A DNA stretch of 64,000 bases from Bdellovibrionia bacterium (GTDB lineage: Bacteria; Bdellovibrionota; Bdellovibrionia; Bdellovibrionales; JAGQZY01), in assembly GCA_030427805.1 (NCBI GenBank), contig JAUICP010000004.1, positions 124,001-188,000 on the forward strand, read 5' to 3'. This document shows positions 18,200 to 25,900 of this stretch, piece after piece; position 1 is the first letter of the stretch, and every line of letters starts with the position of its first letter. The notes beneath the pieces were generated by a model. The model did not search any database. It was not told the DNA's origin and saw only the letters and a program-made list of their open reading frames with translations. Both the position numbers and the translations under genes were made by a program.

Positions 18200-19137
18200 G
18201 ATGCTCCTGGGCTTGGAACAGCATGCACGATCTTTTTAATGATCTCCTCACTACTCCGACCAACCACTTTAATTTCTGGCTTGATAATAATTCTATGGGC
18301 GAGTACCGGAATCGCCAATCTGTAGATATGGGCCGGTTTGACATAATTCGCACCATTGAGCCAAGCAAAAGCTTGCGCGGCTTTAACCAATCCTAGAAAT
18401 CCCCTGGTACTCGCTCCCAAAATAAGTTCATCAGATTTTCGCGTCTCGGCTATTATTTGATGGCAATATTCTAGAATTGGCTCACTGACCTTGACGTCTT
18501 GAACTTGCTCGCGGTAGCTCTGCAGTGCCTTAAGATCGAGAACCTTTTTAACAGCTTCAAGAGGCTGGGCATTCAATTGCCCCATAACCGCCGCCTTTTC
18601 ATCTTTAGCTTCAGCGTAACCGAGCTTCATACGCATCAAAAATCGATCGAGCTGGGCTTCTGGCAATTGGAACGTTCCGACCTGTTCTACGGGGTTTTGC
18701 GTTGCAATTACAAAAAAGGCGGGATTGAGCTGACGAGTCTTGCCATCGATACTGATCTGCCCCTCGGCCATGGCTTCTAGAAGTGCTGACTGGGTTCTGG
18801 GTGTGGCGCGATTTAACTCATCGGCTAAGAGCAAGGTTGTAAACAGAGATCCCGGAATAAACTCGAATTGCCGGGTTTCTTGGTTGAAAATTGAGCTCCC
18901 CAAAATATCACTGGGCAATAAATCGGGCGTAAATTGAACCCTTTTGAAGTCGGCCTCCACACTTCGAGCGAGACTCCGAGCCAGCATGGTCTTCCCCGTC
19001 CCCGGAATATCCTCAATAAGAAGATGTCCGCCGGCCAACCAGCAACAAAGGGCCAATTGACTCTGGTCTTCTTTACCTCGAATGACGGAGTTAACTTGCT
19101 GAAGCACTGCTTGAATTTGCGGCTGATTATCTGACAT
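18196..19137 (-). CDS. MoxR-family AAA+ ATPase
   Basis: 313 residues. Walker A is EDIPGTGKTMLARSLA (near 38-53), Walker B is LLADELNRATPRTQSALLEAM, sensor 1 is FVIATQNPVEQVGTFQLPEAQLDRF, and the C-terminal lid (ASTRGFLGLVKAAQAFA) is present. This is a complete MoxR protein. It opens a three-gene operon, MoxR-DUF58-DUF4129-like, with ATGA-type overlaps throughout. Cytosolic chaperone-like remodeller by family. Confidence 0.92.
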   Translation of the reverse strand: MSDNQPQIQAVLQQVNSVIRGKEDQSQLALCCWLAGGHLLIEDIPGTGKTMLARSLARSVEADFKRVQFTPDLLPSDILGSSIFNQETRQFEFIPGSLFTTLLLADELNRATPRTQSALLEAMAEGQISIDGKTRQLNPAFFVIATQNPVEQVGTFQLPEAQLDRFLMRMKLGYAEAKDEKAAVMGQLNAQPLEAVKKVLDLKALQSYREQVQDVKVSEPILEYCHQIIAETRKSDELILGASTRGFLGLVKAAQAFAWLNGANYVKPAHIYRLAIPVLAHRIIIKPEIKVVGRSSEEIIKKIVHAVPSPGAS

Positions 19138-19245
19138 GAGCTCTGCCCTTTTGCGAAAGATCCAACATTAAGTCTATCGAAGAGACATCAAAAAGAAAGG
19201 CGTCAGTGCTGAGAATAGAGTTAATTTGCGCAGCGCTTAATTAGG

Positions 19246-19274
19246 TTGACCCCTTTCAATGCTACTCATTTAAT
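19246..19274 (+). promoter_or_regulatory. Sigma70-type promoter for the DGDN/radical SAM cassette
   Basis: TTGACC (five of six matches to the -35 consensus) and TTTAAT (five of six to the -10) are separated by 17 bases. They sit 20 bases upstream of the Shine-Dalgarno AAAGGA of the first DGDN gene and face away from the MoxR operon. Confidence 0.6.
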
Positions 19275-19294
19275 AGTTTTAAAGGAAAAACCCC

Positions 19295-20254
19295 ATGGTA
19301 CCCATTTGGAATATTGATTGTTTTTATCTCAGTTTTGATGAGCCCCTAAAGGAAGAATACTGGAAGAAAATTAAAAGAAAAGTCCCGTGGGCAAAGCGAG
19401 TCGATGGTGTTGTCGGATTTGATTCGGCTCACAAAGAATGCGCAAAAAATTCGAGCACGGAACGCTTTATCGTCATAGATGGCGACAACCTTCTCGAACC
19501 TCAGTTTTTTGAACAGAAGTTAGAACTAGAGAACTTACAAAGTAATGTGGTTCTTTCTTGGTGTAGTCGCAATGATCTCAATGGCCTCGTTTACGGCAAT
19601 GGTGGAGTTAAGTGCTGGACCCGAGAAACGGTCATGAAGATGAAGACCCATGAGAATGCAGAAGAAGAAGAGGCCTCGGTCGACTTTTGCTTTCAACTGA
19701 ATTATCTGCAAATGCCGGAACAACTTTCTTCAACATTTGTTACGGCGAGCCCCTTTCAAGCATTCCGCGCCGGCTTTCGTGAGGGCGTAAAGATGGTTCT
19801 CGAAAAAGGGCAACGAATCTCCATGGAGCAAGTCCACCTGAGTCTCCATGGAATTACGGATATGATTTCAAAATCTAATTTAGACCGACTTCGCATTTGG
19901 TGCTCTGTTGGTTCTGATATTGAAAATGGGATTTGGGCGATTTACGGGGCCCGACTGGGACTCTTCAAAACCCTCTTTACCGAGTGGGACTATCAACAGG
20001 TCCGAGATTACGACTGGTTTAAGGATTTTTGGGAGATTGAAGTAAAACCACAATTCGAGGGTGGCGAAGAATATTGCTCCATTCTCGACTACCATTGGCA
20101 GTACGACAAGGTTCTTATCAAAATCCACGAACTGCAGGAAATTATAAACGATGCCCTCAACCTCCATATCGCCTATCTCGATGAAAGCTCATCGCGTTTT
20201 TTCAAGTCGGCCTATATCAATCCTCCTCGCAAGGGAAGGATGTACGATCAATGA
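19295..20254 (+). CDS. DGDN-motif protein, glycosyltransferase A-like (paralogue 1)
   Basis: 319 residues. The N-terminal part reads like a GT-A fold: CFYLSFDEP, RVDGVVGFDSAHKECA and FIVIDGDN, where DGDN resembles the DxD metal/nucleotide-sugar motif. A later block RIWCSVGSDIENGIW is shared with the next gene, so the two are paralogues. The C-terminal about 60 residues are extra. Comparable hypothetical proteins are, from memory, found in marine phages and bacteria, but I cannot verify that here. Preceded by a good promoter and AAAGGA; the stop overlaps the next start by 4 bp. Sugar-transfer activity is inferred from one motif only. Confidence 0.55.
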   Translation: MVPIWNIDCFYLSFDEPLKEEYWKKIKRKVPWAKRVDGVVGFDSAHKECAKNSSTERFIVIDGDNLLEPQFFEQKLELENLQSNVVLSWCSRNDLNGLVYGNGGVKCWTRETVMKMKTHENAEEEEASVDFCFQLNYLQMPEQLSSTFVTASPFQAFRAGFREGVKMVLEKGQRISMEQVHLSLHGITDMISKSNLDRLRIWCSVGSDIENGIWAIYGARLGLFKTLFTEWDYQQVRDYDWFKDFWEIEVKPQFEGGEEYCSILDYHWQYDKVLIKIHELQEIINDALNLHIAYLDESSSRFFKSAYINPPRKGRMYDQ

Positions 20255-20940
20255 GTTACGACGTCTTTATGCTCACCTACGAAGAACCCGAAGGTGACGA
20301 AAATTTCGAAGCCCTGCGAGAGCTTTGCCCACGAGCCCAGAGAATCGATGGTATAAAAGGAATTCTAAATGCCCACAAGGCCTGCGCTGATGCGAGCCAG
20401 ACCGAGCTTTTCTTTGTCGTCGATGGGGATAACCAAGTTCTCGATCACTTCAAATTTGATTATCAAGCCGAAGAACAGGACCGCGATGCCATTCATGTGT
20501 GGCGCTGTAAAAATGCGGTTAACGACCTTATCTATGGCTATGGGGCTATCAAACTTTTTCCGAAAGCCCATGTTTTGGAAAAGGCTCATATGTCAGTGGA
20601 TATGTCGACGAGCCTCACTCCGAAGTACAAAATTATTCACGAACTAGCCTCAATTACCTGCTTTAATACCGATCCCTACAACACCTGGAAGAGTGCTTTT
20701 AGGGAGTGCGTAAAACTCTCAAGTGGGCTTATTAAGAATCAAAAACAAGACGAAACCATCGAACGCCTCAATGTTTGGTGCCAAATAGGTGGTGATCGCG
20801 TCTACGGTGAGTGGTGCCTGAGAGGCGCCCAAATGGGCCGTGAATACGGAGAAAAATACCGAGATCAGCCCGAAAAAATCGCTAAAATTAATGATTTTGA
20901 CTGGCTAAAGACTGAATTTGAGAATTTGGCCAATACATAG
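20251..20940 (+). CDS. DGDN-motif protein, glycosyltransferase A-like (paralogue 2)
   Basis: 229 residues, a shorter version of the preceding protein. It shares VFMLTYEEP, RIDGIKGILNAHKACA, FFVVDGDN, then LNVWCQIGGDRVYGEW and DFDWLKTEFE. The paired motifs allow alignment nearly end to end, with the first copy carrying insertions. ATGA overlap with paralogue 1 implies coupled translation and perhaps a heteromeric product. It lies 76 bases upstream of a radical SAM gene on the same strand. Enzymatic role not established. Confidence 0.55.
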   Translation: MSYDVFMLTYEEPEGDENFEALRELCPRAQRIDGIKGILNAHKACADASQTELFFVVDGDNQVLDHFKFDYQAEEQDRDAIHVWRCKNAVNDLIYGYGAIKLFPKAHVLEKAHMSVDMSTSLTPKYKIIHELASITCFNTDPYNTWKSAFRECVKLSSGLIKNQKQDETIERLNVWCQIGGDRVYGEWCLRGAQMGREYGEKYRDQPEKIAKINDFDWLKTEFENLANT

Positions 20941-21016
20941 CCCCATGGGACTAAGAACTTCTTAAATAATCCCCTAGAAACTGTTAGCCTGAATCCATAT
21001 CGATTGAGAGGAATCC

Positions 21017-22459
21017 ATGTCATCTGAAGAGAAAAAAAGTAAAGAGAGTATTAAACACTCCAGTGACGTTAGCCCTACCTTCTGTATCCTTCCTTGGATT
21101 CACCTTTCGACGCGTCCAAATGGTCATATGCGAGTTTGCTGTACGGCCAATGCCTCAAGCGCTGGTGCTACCAATGATAAAAAATACGGTGGCGAAGTTG
21201 GAATCCTAAAAAATGATGATGGCAAACCGGCAAACCTCAATCACACAGACCTTCTTTCGGCCTGGAATAATTCCTATATGAAGGACATCCGCACAAAAAT
21301 GCTCAATGGAGAAATTCCACCTTCTTGTACTAAGTGTTTCAAAGAAGAAGAAGCGGGACATAGCTCCAAGAGAGTCTGGGAAACTGCCTATTGGCTAAAA
21401 AGAATCGATGCTAAGGAACTCATTGATAATACCAAAGAAGATGGCTCGATCCCACCTCAGATCGGTTACGTCGATCTTCGCCTTGGAACTAAATGTAACT
21501 TAAAATGCATTATGTGCTCGCCCCACGACAGCTCTCTTTGGGTGGGAGATTGGAAGAAGCTCTATCCACAAATTCAAAATGATAGTCTTCGCGGAATTAT
21601 GACTTGGAGTAATAAAGGCCAAGTGGATGGTGCCACCTACGATTGGCACAAAGAAAACAAACAATTCTGGGAACAACTTTACGAGCAAATCCCCAATATG
21701 AAGCAGCTCTATTTTGCTGGCGGCGAGAGCACGATTATCGAAGAGCATTACACCTTACTCGAAGAATGCATAAAACGTGGGGAAGCCCATCACATCGAAC
21801 TTCGTTACAATAGCAACGGAATCGAAATGCCAGAGAGACTTTTTGAGCTTTGGAATCACTTTCAAAGGGTCCGTTTCCACTTTTCAATCGACTCCATCAA
21901 AGAGATGAACGACTATATTCGCTATCCTTCTAAATTCGAACATATCGAAAAACAATTACGCCTTTTGGACGAAACTCCTGATAACGTCGAAGTAACGATC
22001 GCCTGTGCCGTGCAGATGTTAAATATGTACTATATTCCCGACTTTATTCGTTGGAAGCTTGAGCAAAATTATAAAAAAATCAACCCCTACCCATTGGGAG
22101 CGGGACTTATTAATTTTCATTTCGTCTACCACCCAGCCAATTTAAACGTAAAAGTATTTCCTCCCGCCTTTAAAGCAAAAGTTCGAAAAAAATACGAAGA
22201 GTTCTTCCAGTGGCTGAAAGAAAATTATCGCGATGATCAAGAGTTCTTAGACAACGCCTACGGCATAAAAAGACTTAAAGGAATGGTTTCATTTATGGAG
22301 TCCGAGGATTGGTCGCAAAGAATGCCTGAGTTTCGTGAATACATTCGCATTATGGATGGGATTCGAGGGACCCGTTTTACCCATGTCTTCCCAGAGATGG
22401 CGGAACTTCTCGAAGAAACTTCTCAAGACGAGAACCTCTCACAAAATTCAGTTTCTTAG
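21017..22459 (+). CDS. Radical SAM protein with N-terminal twitch/SPASM-like cysteine domain
   Basis: 480 residues. Before the SAM domain come FCILPWIHLS, HMRVCC and PSCTKCFKEEE (about 22-110), the cysteine pattern of a twitch/SPASM auxiliary Fe-S site. The radical SAM CxxxCxxC motif follows at about 160 (CNLKCIMC), with FAGGESTIIEEHY as the GGE-type SAM contact. Thus the order auxiliary-then-SAM is the reverse of standard SPASM enzymes. The C-terminal about 150 residues have no motif I know. AGAGGA Shine-Dalgarno. Substrate unknown; a peptide or glycan target is inferred from family and neighbours. Confidence 0.8.
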   Translation: MSSEEKKSKESIKHSSDVSPTFCILPWIHLSTRPNGHMRVCCTANASSAGATNDKKYGGEVGILKNDDGKPANLNHTDLLSAWNNSYMKDIRTKMLNGEIPPSCTKCFKEEEAGHSSKRVWETAYWLKRIDAKELIDNTKEDGSIPPQIGYVDLRLGTKCNLKCIMCSPHDSSLWVGDWKKLYPQIQNDSLRGIMTWSNKGQVDGATYDWHKENKQFWEQLYEQIPNMKQLYFAGGESTIIEEHYTLLEECIKRGEAHHIELRYNSNGIEMPERLFELWNHFQRVRFHFSIDSIKEMNDYIRYPSKFEHIEKQLRLLDETPDNVEVTIACAVQMLNMYYIPDFIRWKLEQNYKKINPYPLGAGLINFHFVYHPANLNVKVFPPAFKAKVRKKYEEFFQWLKENYRDDQEFLDNAYGIKRLKGMVSFMESEDWSQRMPEFREYIRIMDGIRGTRFTHVFPEMAELLEETSQDENLSQNSVS

Positions 22460-22474
22460 AGGAATATTATCACT

Positions 22475-22483
22475 AGTTGAATT
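22475..22483. repeat. Target-site duplication, left copy (9 bp)
   Basis: AGTTGAATT, repeated exactly at 23661-23669, immediately outside the terminal inverted repeats of the IS element. A 9-bp duplication is typical of IS1-family insertions. Confidence 0.8.
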
Positions 22484-22508
22484 CAAACTGACCCAATTTC
22501 CTGTGTTT

Positions 22509-22543
22509 TTGGAACGAGGAGAATCAGGTTCTCGTTGTTCCAA
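22509..22543. repeat. Inverted repeat 1 inside the IS left end
   Basis: TTGGAAC / GTTCCAA arms of 7 bp enclose a second possible pairing, AACGAG with CTCGTT. Lies between the left IS terminus and the transposase stop; a possible terminator-like or translation-control structure for the element. Confidence 0.6.
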
Positions 22544-22557
22544 GTATCCTGGGAGTC

Positions 22558-22625
22558 CATTTTTAGGGCCGGGCTCCTGCCCTTCTTGCCCGGGTCACAT
22601 CCGGCTGGCAAGAGCCCTAAAAATG
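22558..22625. repeat. Inverted repeat 2 inside the IS left end
   Basis: Perfect 12-bp arms CATTTTTAGGGC and GCCCTAAAAATG, with a GC-rich loop of 44 bases that contains further complementarity (GGGCTC/GAGCCC and TTGCC/GGCAA). It lies 80 bases beyond the transposase stop and looks like a stable folded RNA or a protein-binding site. Confidence 0.65.
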
Positions 22626-22704
22626 AACCCCCATGACACTTTCCACAAAGAATGATTCTCCTCATCCCTCAAACAAAGAATTTGGATTCAATTTATAAAA
22701 TGAA

Positions 22705-23589
22705 CTAAGCGTAGGCTGCTTTCTTTCGGCTTTTCAATAGGAAGGTGTTGTGAAAATAAGTGTAGATATCAAGACGATCCTGAAGATGGTGAATTGTTTT
22801 AGATGTGCACCAGGTTCGTCTTACCAAACAACCTAAGTTATCTCGAATCATGGCACAAGTGTGATTAAGATAAAAAAGAGGGTCAAAACCTCCCTCCTTA
22901 AGTTCGCCTTGACCAACAACACACCCTCTTCTTCCTCTATACTGAATGTATTCTGATTTTGGAAAGTGTCGCGTAACACTTTTGATGTAATGGGGATTTT
23001 GATCGGATTCGATCGTGACTGGAGATCCAATGGTCTCTTTAAGTTCCATAAAAAGTTGCGCTCTCGCTTTATGTCTTTGGTCCTTTCTTCTTCCATATTT
23101 TTTTCGAGACCGTTTTGCAAGTAGGCCTTTGGCGGGCATAATGGAAGCTCTGGCTCCTAAAATTCTTTGAGTGTACTTTTCGACGACAACCGTAATGCTC
23201 AAGGGCTTCATTTTACTATGTTCAAAGGTTTCCATATCATCGAAAATAATTTCTTGAACGGACGAGCTTTGAATTAACTGTTGTCGATTTTTTTCTCGCG
23301 CCATCCTGGCTAGAAATTGAAGTTTCGAAGCAACCGTATTTTTACTAATACCTAAAAGAAGGGCGATTCGTCTTTGGGAATTCTTGCTGGCGATGAGTTT
23401 GAGGATGATGGGATTCAAATGCCGTTTATTTTGGTGGATGCATTTTTGAGTTGAGGCCTTAGAAAAAGTGGTATTGCAACGGGTGCAGATAAATCGTTGG
23501 ATAGATTTGTAGTCGGATTTTCGTTTGAAAAATCCGTGTTTTCGAATTTCTGAATGTCGTTGGGGGCATAGAGGGCAGTATCTCTTCAT
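22705..23589 (-). CDS. IS1-like transposase
   Basis: 294 residues. N-terminal zinc ribbon (CPLCPQRH... FICTRCNTTFS), helix-turn-helix (RRIALLLGISKNTVASKL), then a DDE-type core with IIFDDMETFEHSK as the first Asp block, VTIESDQNPHY as the second, and a C-terminal LGCLVRRTWCTSKTIHHLQD segment that parallels the IS1 end (GRKSLSFSKSVELHD). Longer than classical IS1 InsB but intact, with no frameshift, so the element may be active. IS1595 is the alternative, as both start with a zinc ribbon. The 9-bp duplication favours IS1. Confidence 0.75.
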   Translation of the reverse strand: MKRYCPLCPQRHSEIRKHGFFKRKSDYKSIQRFICTRCNTTFSKASTQKCIHQNKRHLNPIILKLIASKNSQRRIALLLGISKNTVASKLQFLARMAREKNRQQLIQSSSVQEIIFDDMETFEHSKMKPLSITVVVEKYTQRILGARASIMPAKGLLAKRSRKKYGRRKDQRHKARAQLFMELKETIGSPVTIESDQNPHYIKSVTRHFPKSEYIQYRGRRGCVVGQGELKEGGFDPLFYLNHTCAMIRDNLGCLVRRTWCTSKTIHHLQDRLDIYTYFHNTFLLKSRKKAAYA

Positions 23590-23658
23590 AGTTTAGAGAT
23601 ACTGCATCTAAGATACCAAACGCCTTGATCTCGTACCCAACATTAAACTGACCCAGTT

Positions 23659-24735
23659 TCAGTTGAATTGGTCTTTAAAGGGATCAAACTCGGTTCCACA
23701 GGTTTTTGCGCAAACCTTAAGCTTCCCGTCTTTAATCGAAGGTTTTGGCCAAGAATCTGGGATCAACTTTTGAAAAAATGGCCCTTCAACAATTTCTTTA
23801 AGGGGTTTTTCAATGGCAGAAATCGCTGACTTGCCCCCTACCTCTTCAATGAGCTTCCAAATAGGAGCGGCCTTTTCTTTAAAATACCATGGGTAGAGTT
23901 GATTCCCCGTCCAACAGCAGGGAAATGCTAAACCCTCTGCCGAAATATAAAGACTCTTTTCTTCATCCACTTTACAGGAAACTGGCGTGCGATCGAGGTA
24001 GGCATCTAAACTGCCATACTTTGCAACTAGATCTTCTTCTCTTTTTAAACTTTTATTGTGGTACTTAGGATCTTCAGGCATTTCCAAAAAATACTCTTCA
24101 TTCCCCTCTTTATCGTAAACAACTTGAGTCGGTTTTACGGCCGATCGTTCATTGCTAAAAAAACGGCCCGTTTTTTTGATATTGATTCGCTCAAAGCCCA
24201 ACTCTTTTGAAAGCTTCTTAACTTCCTCGACCTGGTGTTCATTATGCTTAAATACAATAAAGTCCCAATAAGCTTTCCCACCGGCTCCTATGTAGGCTTT
24301 TACGTTTTCCATAATCGCATCAAAATGAGTCCCTCGACGATAGATGTGATTCGTGTCAGCTAAGCCATCAATAGAGAAATGTACAAGGGTCACATTCTTG
24401 GCTAACTCCTGCCACCATTCGGGCTTTCTCACTCCTCCATTGGTAAAAAGCTCGAGTCGGATTTGATCAGAGTGACTTCGAAAATACTTGAGAACTTCTA
24501 AAGTATCTTTAGCAGCAATGGGATCTCCGTAATTACCGCACATGTAAATTCGATCGAGTTGAGAAATAAAATCGGGCTGAAATACTCTCTTCGCCGCCTC
24601 TAAATCAAGTTCAGTTAGAGGCAATTGTGGATTGGTCTTACCACCACAAACCGTGCGTAAACACATCGGACAGCGAGCATTGCACTTAGAAGTAATTTCA
24701 AGGTGAACATGCTTAATCTGATCTAACCGATACAT
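23659..24735 (-). CDS. Radical SAM protein with C-terminal SPASM/twitch-like domain
   Basis: 358 residues. CNARCPMCLR near residue 18 is the SAM cluster motif, MCGNYGDP takes the place of the GGE loop, and LVHFSIDGLADTNHIYRRG is the family's strand-4 block. The C-terminal cysteines (VSCKVDEEKSLYISAEG, FPCCWTGNQL, KVCAKTC) form a SPASM-like auxiliary site. Abuts the upstream radical SAM gene with no spacer. The IS insertion supplied the last two bases of its TGA stop; before insertion the stop would have been TAG at the same codon, so the protein is unchanged. Substrate unknown. Confidence 0.82.
   Translation of the reverse strand: MYRLDQIKHVHLEITSKCNARCPMCLRTVCGGKTNPQLPLTELDLEAAKRVFQPDFISQLDRIYMCGNYGDPIAAKDTLEVLKYFRSHSDQIRLELFTNGGVRKPEWWQELAKNVTLVHFSIDGLADTNHIYRRGTHFDAIMENVKAYIGAGGKAYWDFIVFKHNEHQVEEVKKLSKELGFERINIKKTGRFFSNERSAVKPTQVVYDKEGNEEYFLEMPEDPKYHNKSLKREEDLVAKYGSLDAYLDRTPVSCKVDEEKSLYISAEGLAFPCCWTGNQLYPWYFKEKAAPIWKLIEEVGGKSAISAIEKPLKEIVEGPFFQKLIPDSWPKPSIKDGKLKVCAKTCGTEFDPFKDQFN
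23661..23669. repeat. Target-site duplication, right copy (9 bp)
   Basis: AGTTGAATT, the partner of 22475-22483. Its first base is the last base of the TGA stop (read on minus) of the radical SAM gene at 23659. Confidence 0.8.
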
Positions 24736-25896
24736 TTAGTTCTTTCTTTCAAAGGTCTTGTCACCGGGCCAGAGTGGCCATTGAGCGCCTTCTTTTCTTT
24801 TGGGAATCTTACTATCGGCACTACTTACGCAACTCGGTGTTGAACATGCCTTAGGACTATCAAATAACTGAAAACCCTTTTCAATATGCCCGAGGGGCTC
24901 GTCGTGACAACTGTAGCTGCGCTTAATACTTCCGTCGGGTTCTCGAATAATAATGCTACGATATCCAGAGGAACACTCCCAACCCTGAAAGCGATTAAAG
25001 TTAAAGGCATTAAAACGCTCAGCCTGGTCCATGTACCATGACTTTCTATTCTTATCTTTAAACTCAACTTGCATTACTGGCGGCACTGAATCATGGCTTT
25101 CATCGTAGAGGTCACGATTTTTAGGGCCCGAGTAACTCGGTCGCATCGACTTCTTTTCGCGACTCTCTAGGCGATTCTTTGTGTAATCCATTTGCGGCAT
25201 ACCGTTCTGCAATCGATCCAATTGATCTTTGCTATAGCCATCGACAACTCTAGAGGCCGTCGGATCACTCTGTGGCTTAAGGGTCACATTGATCCCTTGT
25301 TCGTGAAAATAAAGGGCATCTTTCCAAAGCAATTCAAATCGCTCCGGCACCATGACCATATTAATGGTGACCTGAATATCGTTTTCTTGCAAAAAGATAA
25401 GCTTTTCAGAAAATCGCTCGGGCACTGCAAACTCTTTGTGATAACTGGCAGTCACACTGACTCTGTGTAAATTTTTGGTCGCCTCGACATACTTCTTCAA
25501 CCAGCCAATTCCCGGGCTCATATTACTTGTCATATGAACGCTCTGGTAATTGGTATTTGGTAGGTCCTCGGAGTATGTTTGGAGTATTTTTAGGTACCCT
25601 GGGTGCATGGTCGGCTCACCTCCACTAAATGAGAAGTGAAACGAATTAAAACCGCGCTCTCGGGCTTGGCGCTTAATCTCGGCCAAAGTACTCAACACTA
25701 ATTCAGTCGTGCGATGATCTTTCTTATCCGAGCGCGCGTAGGGCCAGCAATAAGAGCACTTATAGTTGCAAAATCGTCCCAACAACCAGCTCACACAAAA
25801 GAGATCTCGATACAACAAGCTCCTCTGCCCGACTAACTCCAATTCCTCAAAAGGAATTTCCCGAAAATCATATTTTGACCAAAGAGTATTATCCAT
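24736..25896 (-). CDS. Radical SAM protein with twitch-type C-terminus
   Basis: 386 residues. CNYKCSYCWPYAR near residue 42 gives the SAM cluster, FHFSFSGGEPTMHPGY gives GGEP, and VSVTASYHKEF and VTINMVMVPERF are later barrel strands. The tail has CSSGYRSIIIREPDGSIKRS, SCHDEPLG and ACSTPSC, the cysteine spacing of a SPASM/twitch auxiliary Fe-S site. It lies 4 bases after sppA and directly before the next radical SAM gene, so the three form one operon. Peptide or sugar modification is plausible from family; nothing in the sequence fixes the substrate. Confidence 0.82.
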   Translation of the reverse strand: MDNTLWSKYDFREIPFEELELVGQRSLLYRDLFCVSWLLGRFCNYKCSYCWPYARSDKKDHRTTELVLSTLAEIKRQARERGFNSFHFSFSGGEPTMHPGYLKILQTYSEDLPNTNYQSVHMTSNMSPGIGWLKKYVEATKNLHRVSVTASYHKEFAVPERFSEKLIFLQENDIQVTINMVMVPERFELLWKDALYFHEQGINVTLKPQSDPTASRVVDGYSKDQLDRLQNGMPQMDYTKNRLESREKKSMRPSYSGPKNRDLYDESHDSVPPVMQVEFKDKNRKSWYMDQAERFNAFNFNRFQGWECSSGYRSIIIREPDGSIKRSYSCHDEPLGHIEKGFQLFDSPKACSTPSCVSSADSKIPKRKEGAQWPLWPGDKTFERKN

Positions 25897-25900
25897 GAAG

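Larger units (their letters stand above)
22484..23660 (-). mobile_element. IS1-like insertion sequence
   Basis: A 1177-bp element. Its ends are imperfect inverted repeats: left CAAACTGACCCAATTT and right (read inward) GAAACTGGGTCAGTTT, which agree in AAACTG...CA.TTT. It contains one transposase on the minus strand and about 220 bases of hairpin-rich sequence at the left end. Flanked by the 9-bp duplication AGTTGAATT. Removing the element and one duplication restores a 13-bp gap between two convergent radical SAM genes, so the insertion broke neither. Confidence 0.8.

Noticed and set aside
19246-19256. TTGACCCC sequence resembling the IS terminus (CTGACCC)
   Set aside because: It serves better as a -35 box, and there is no partner repeat or duplication nearby.
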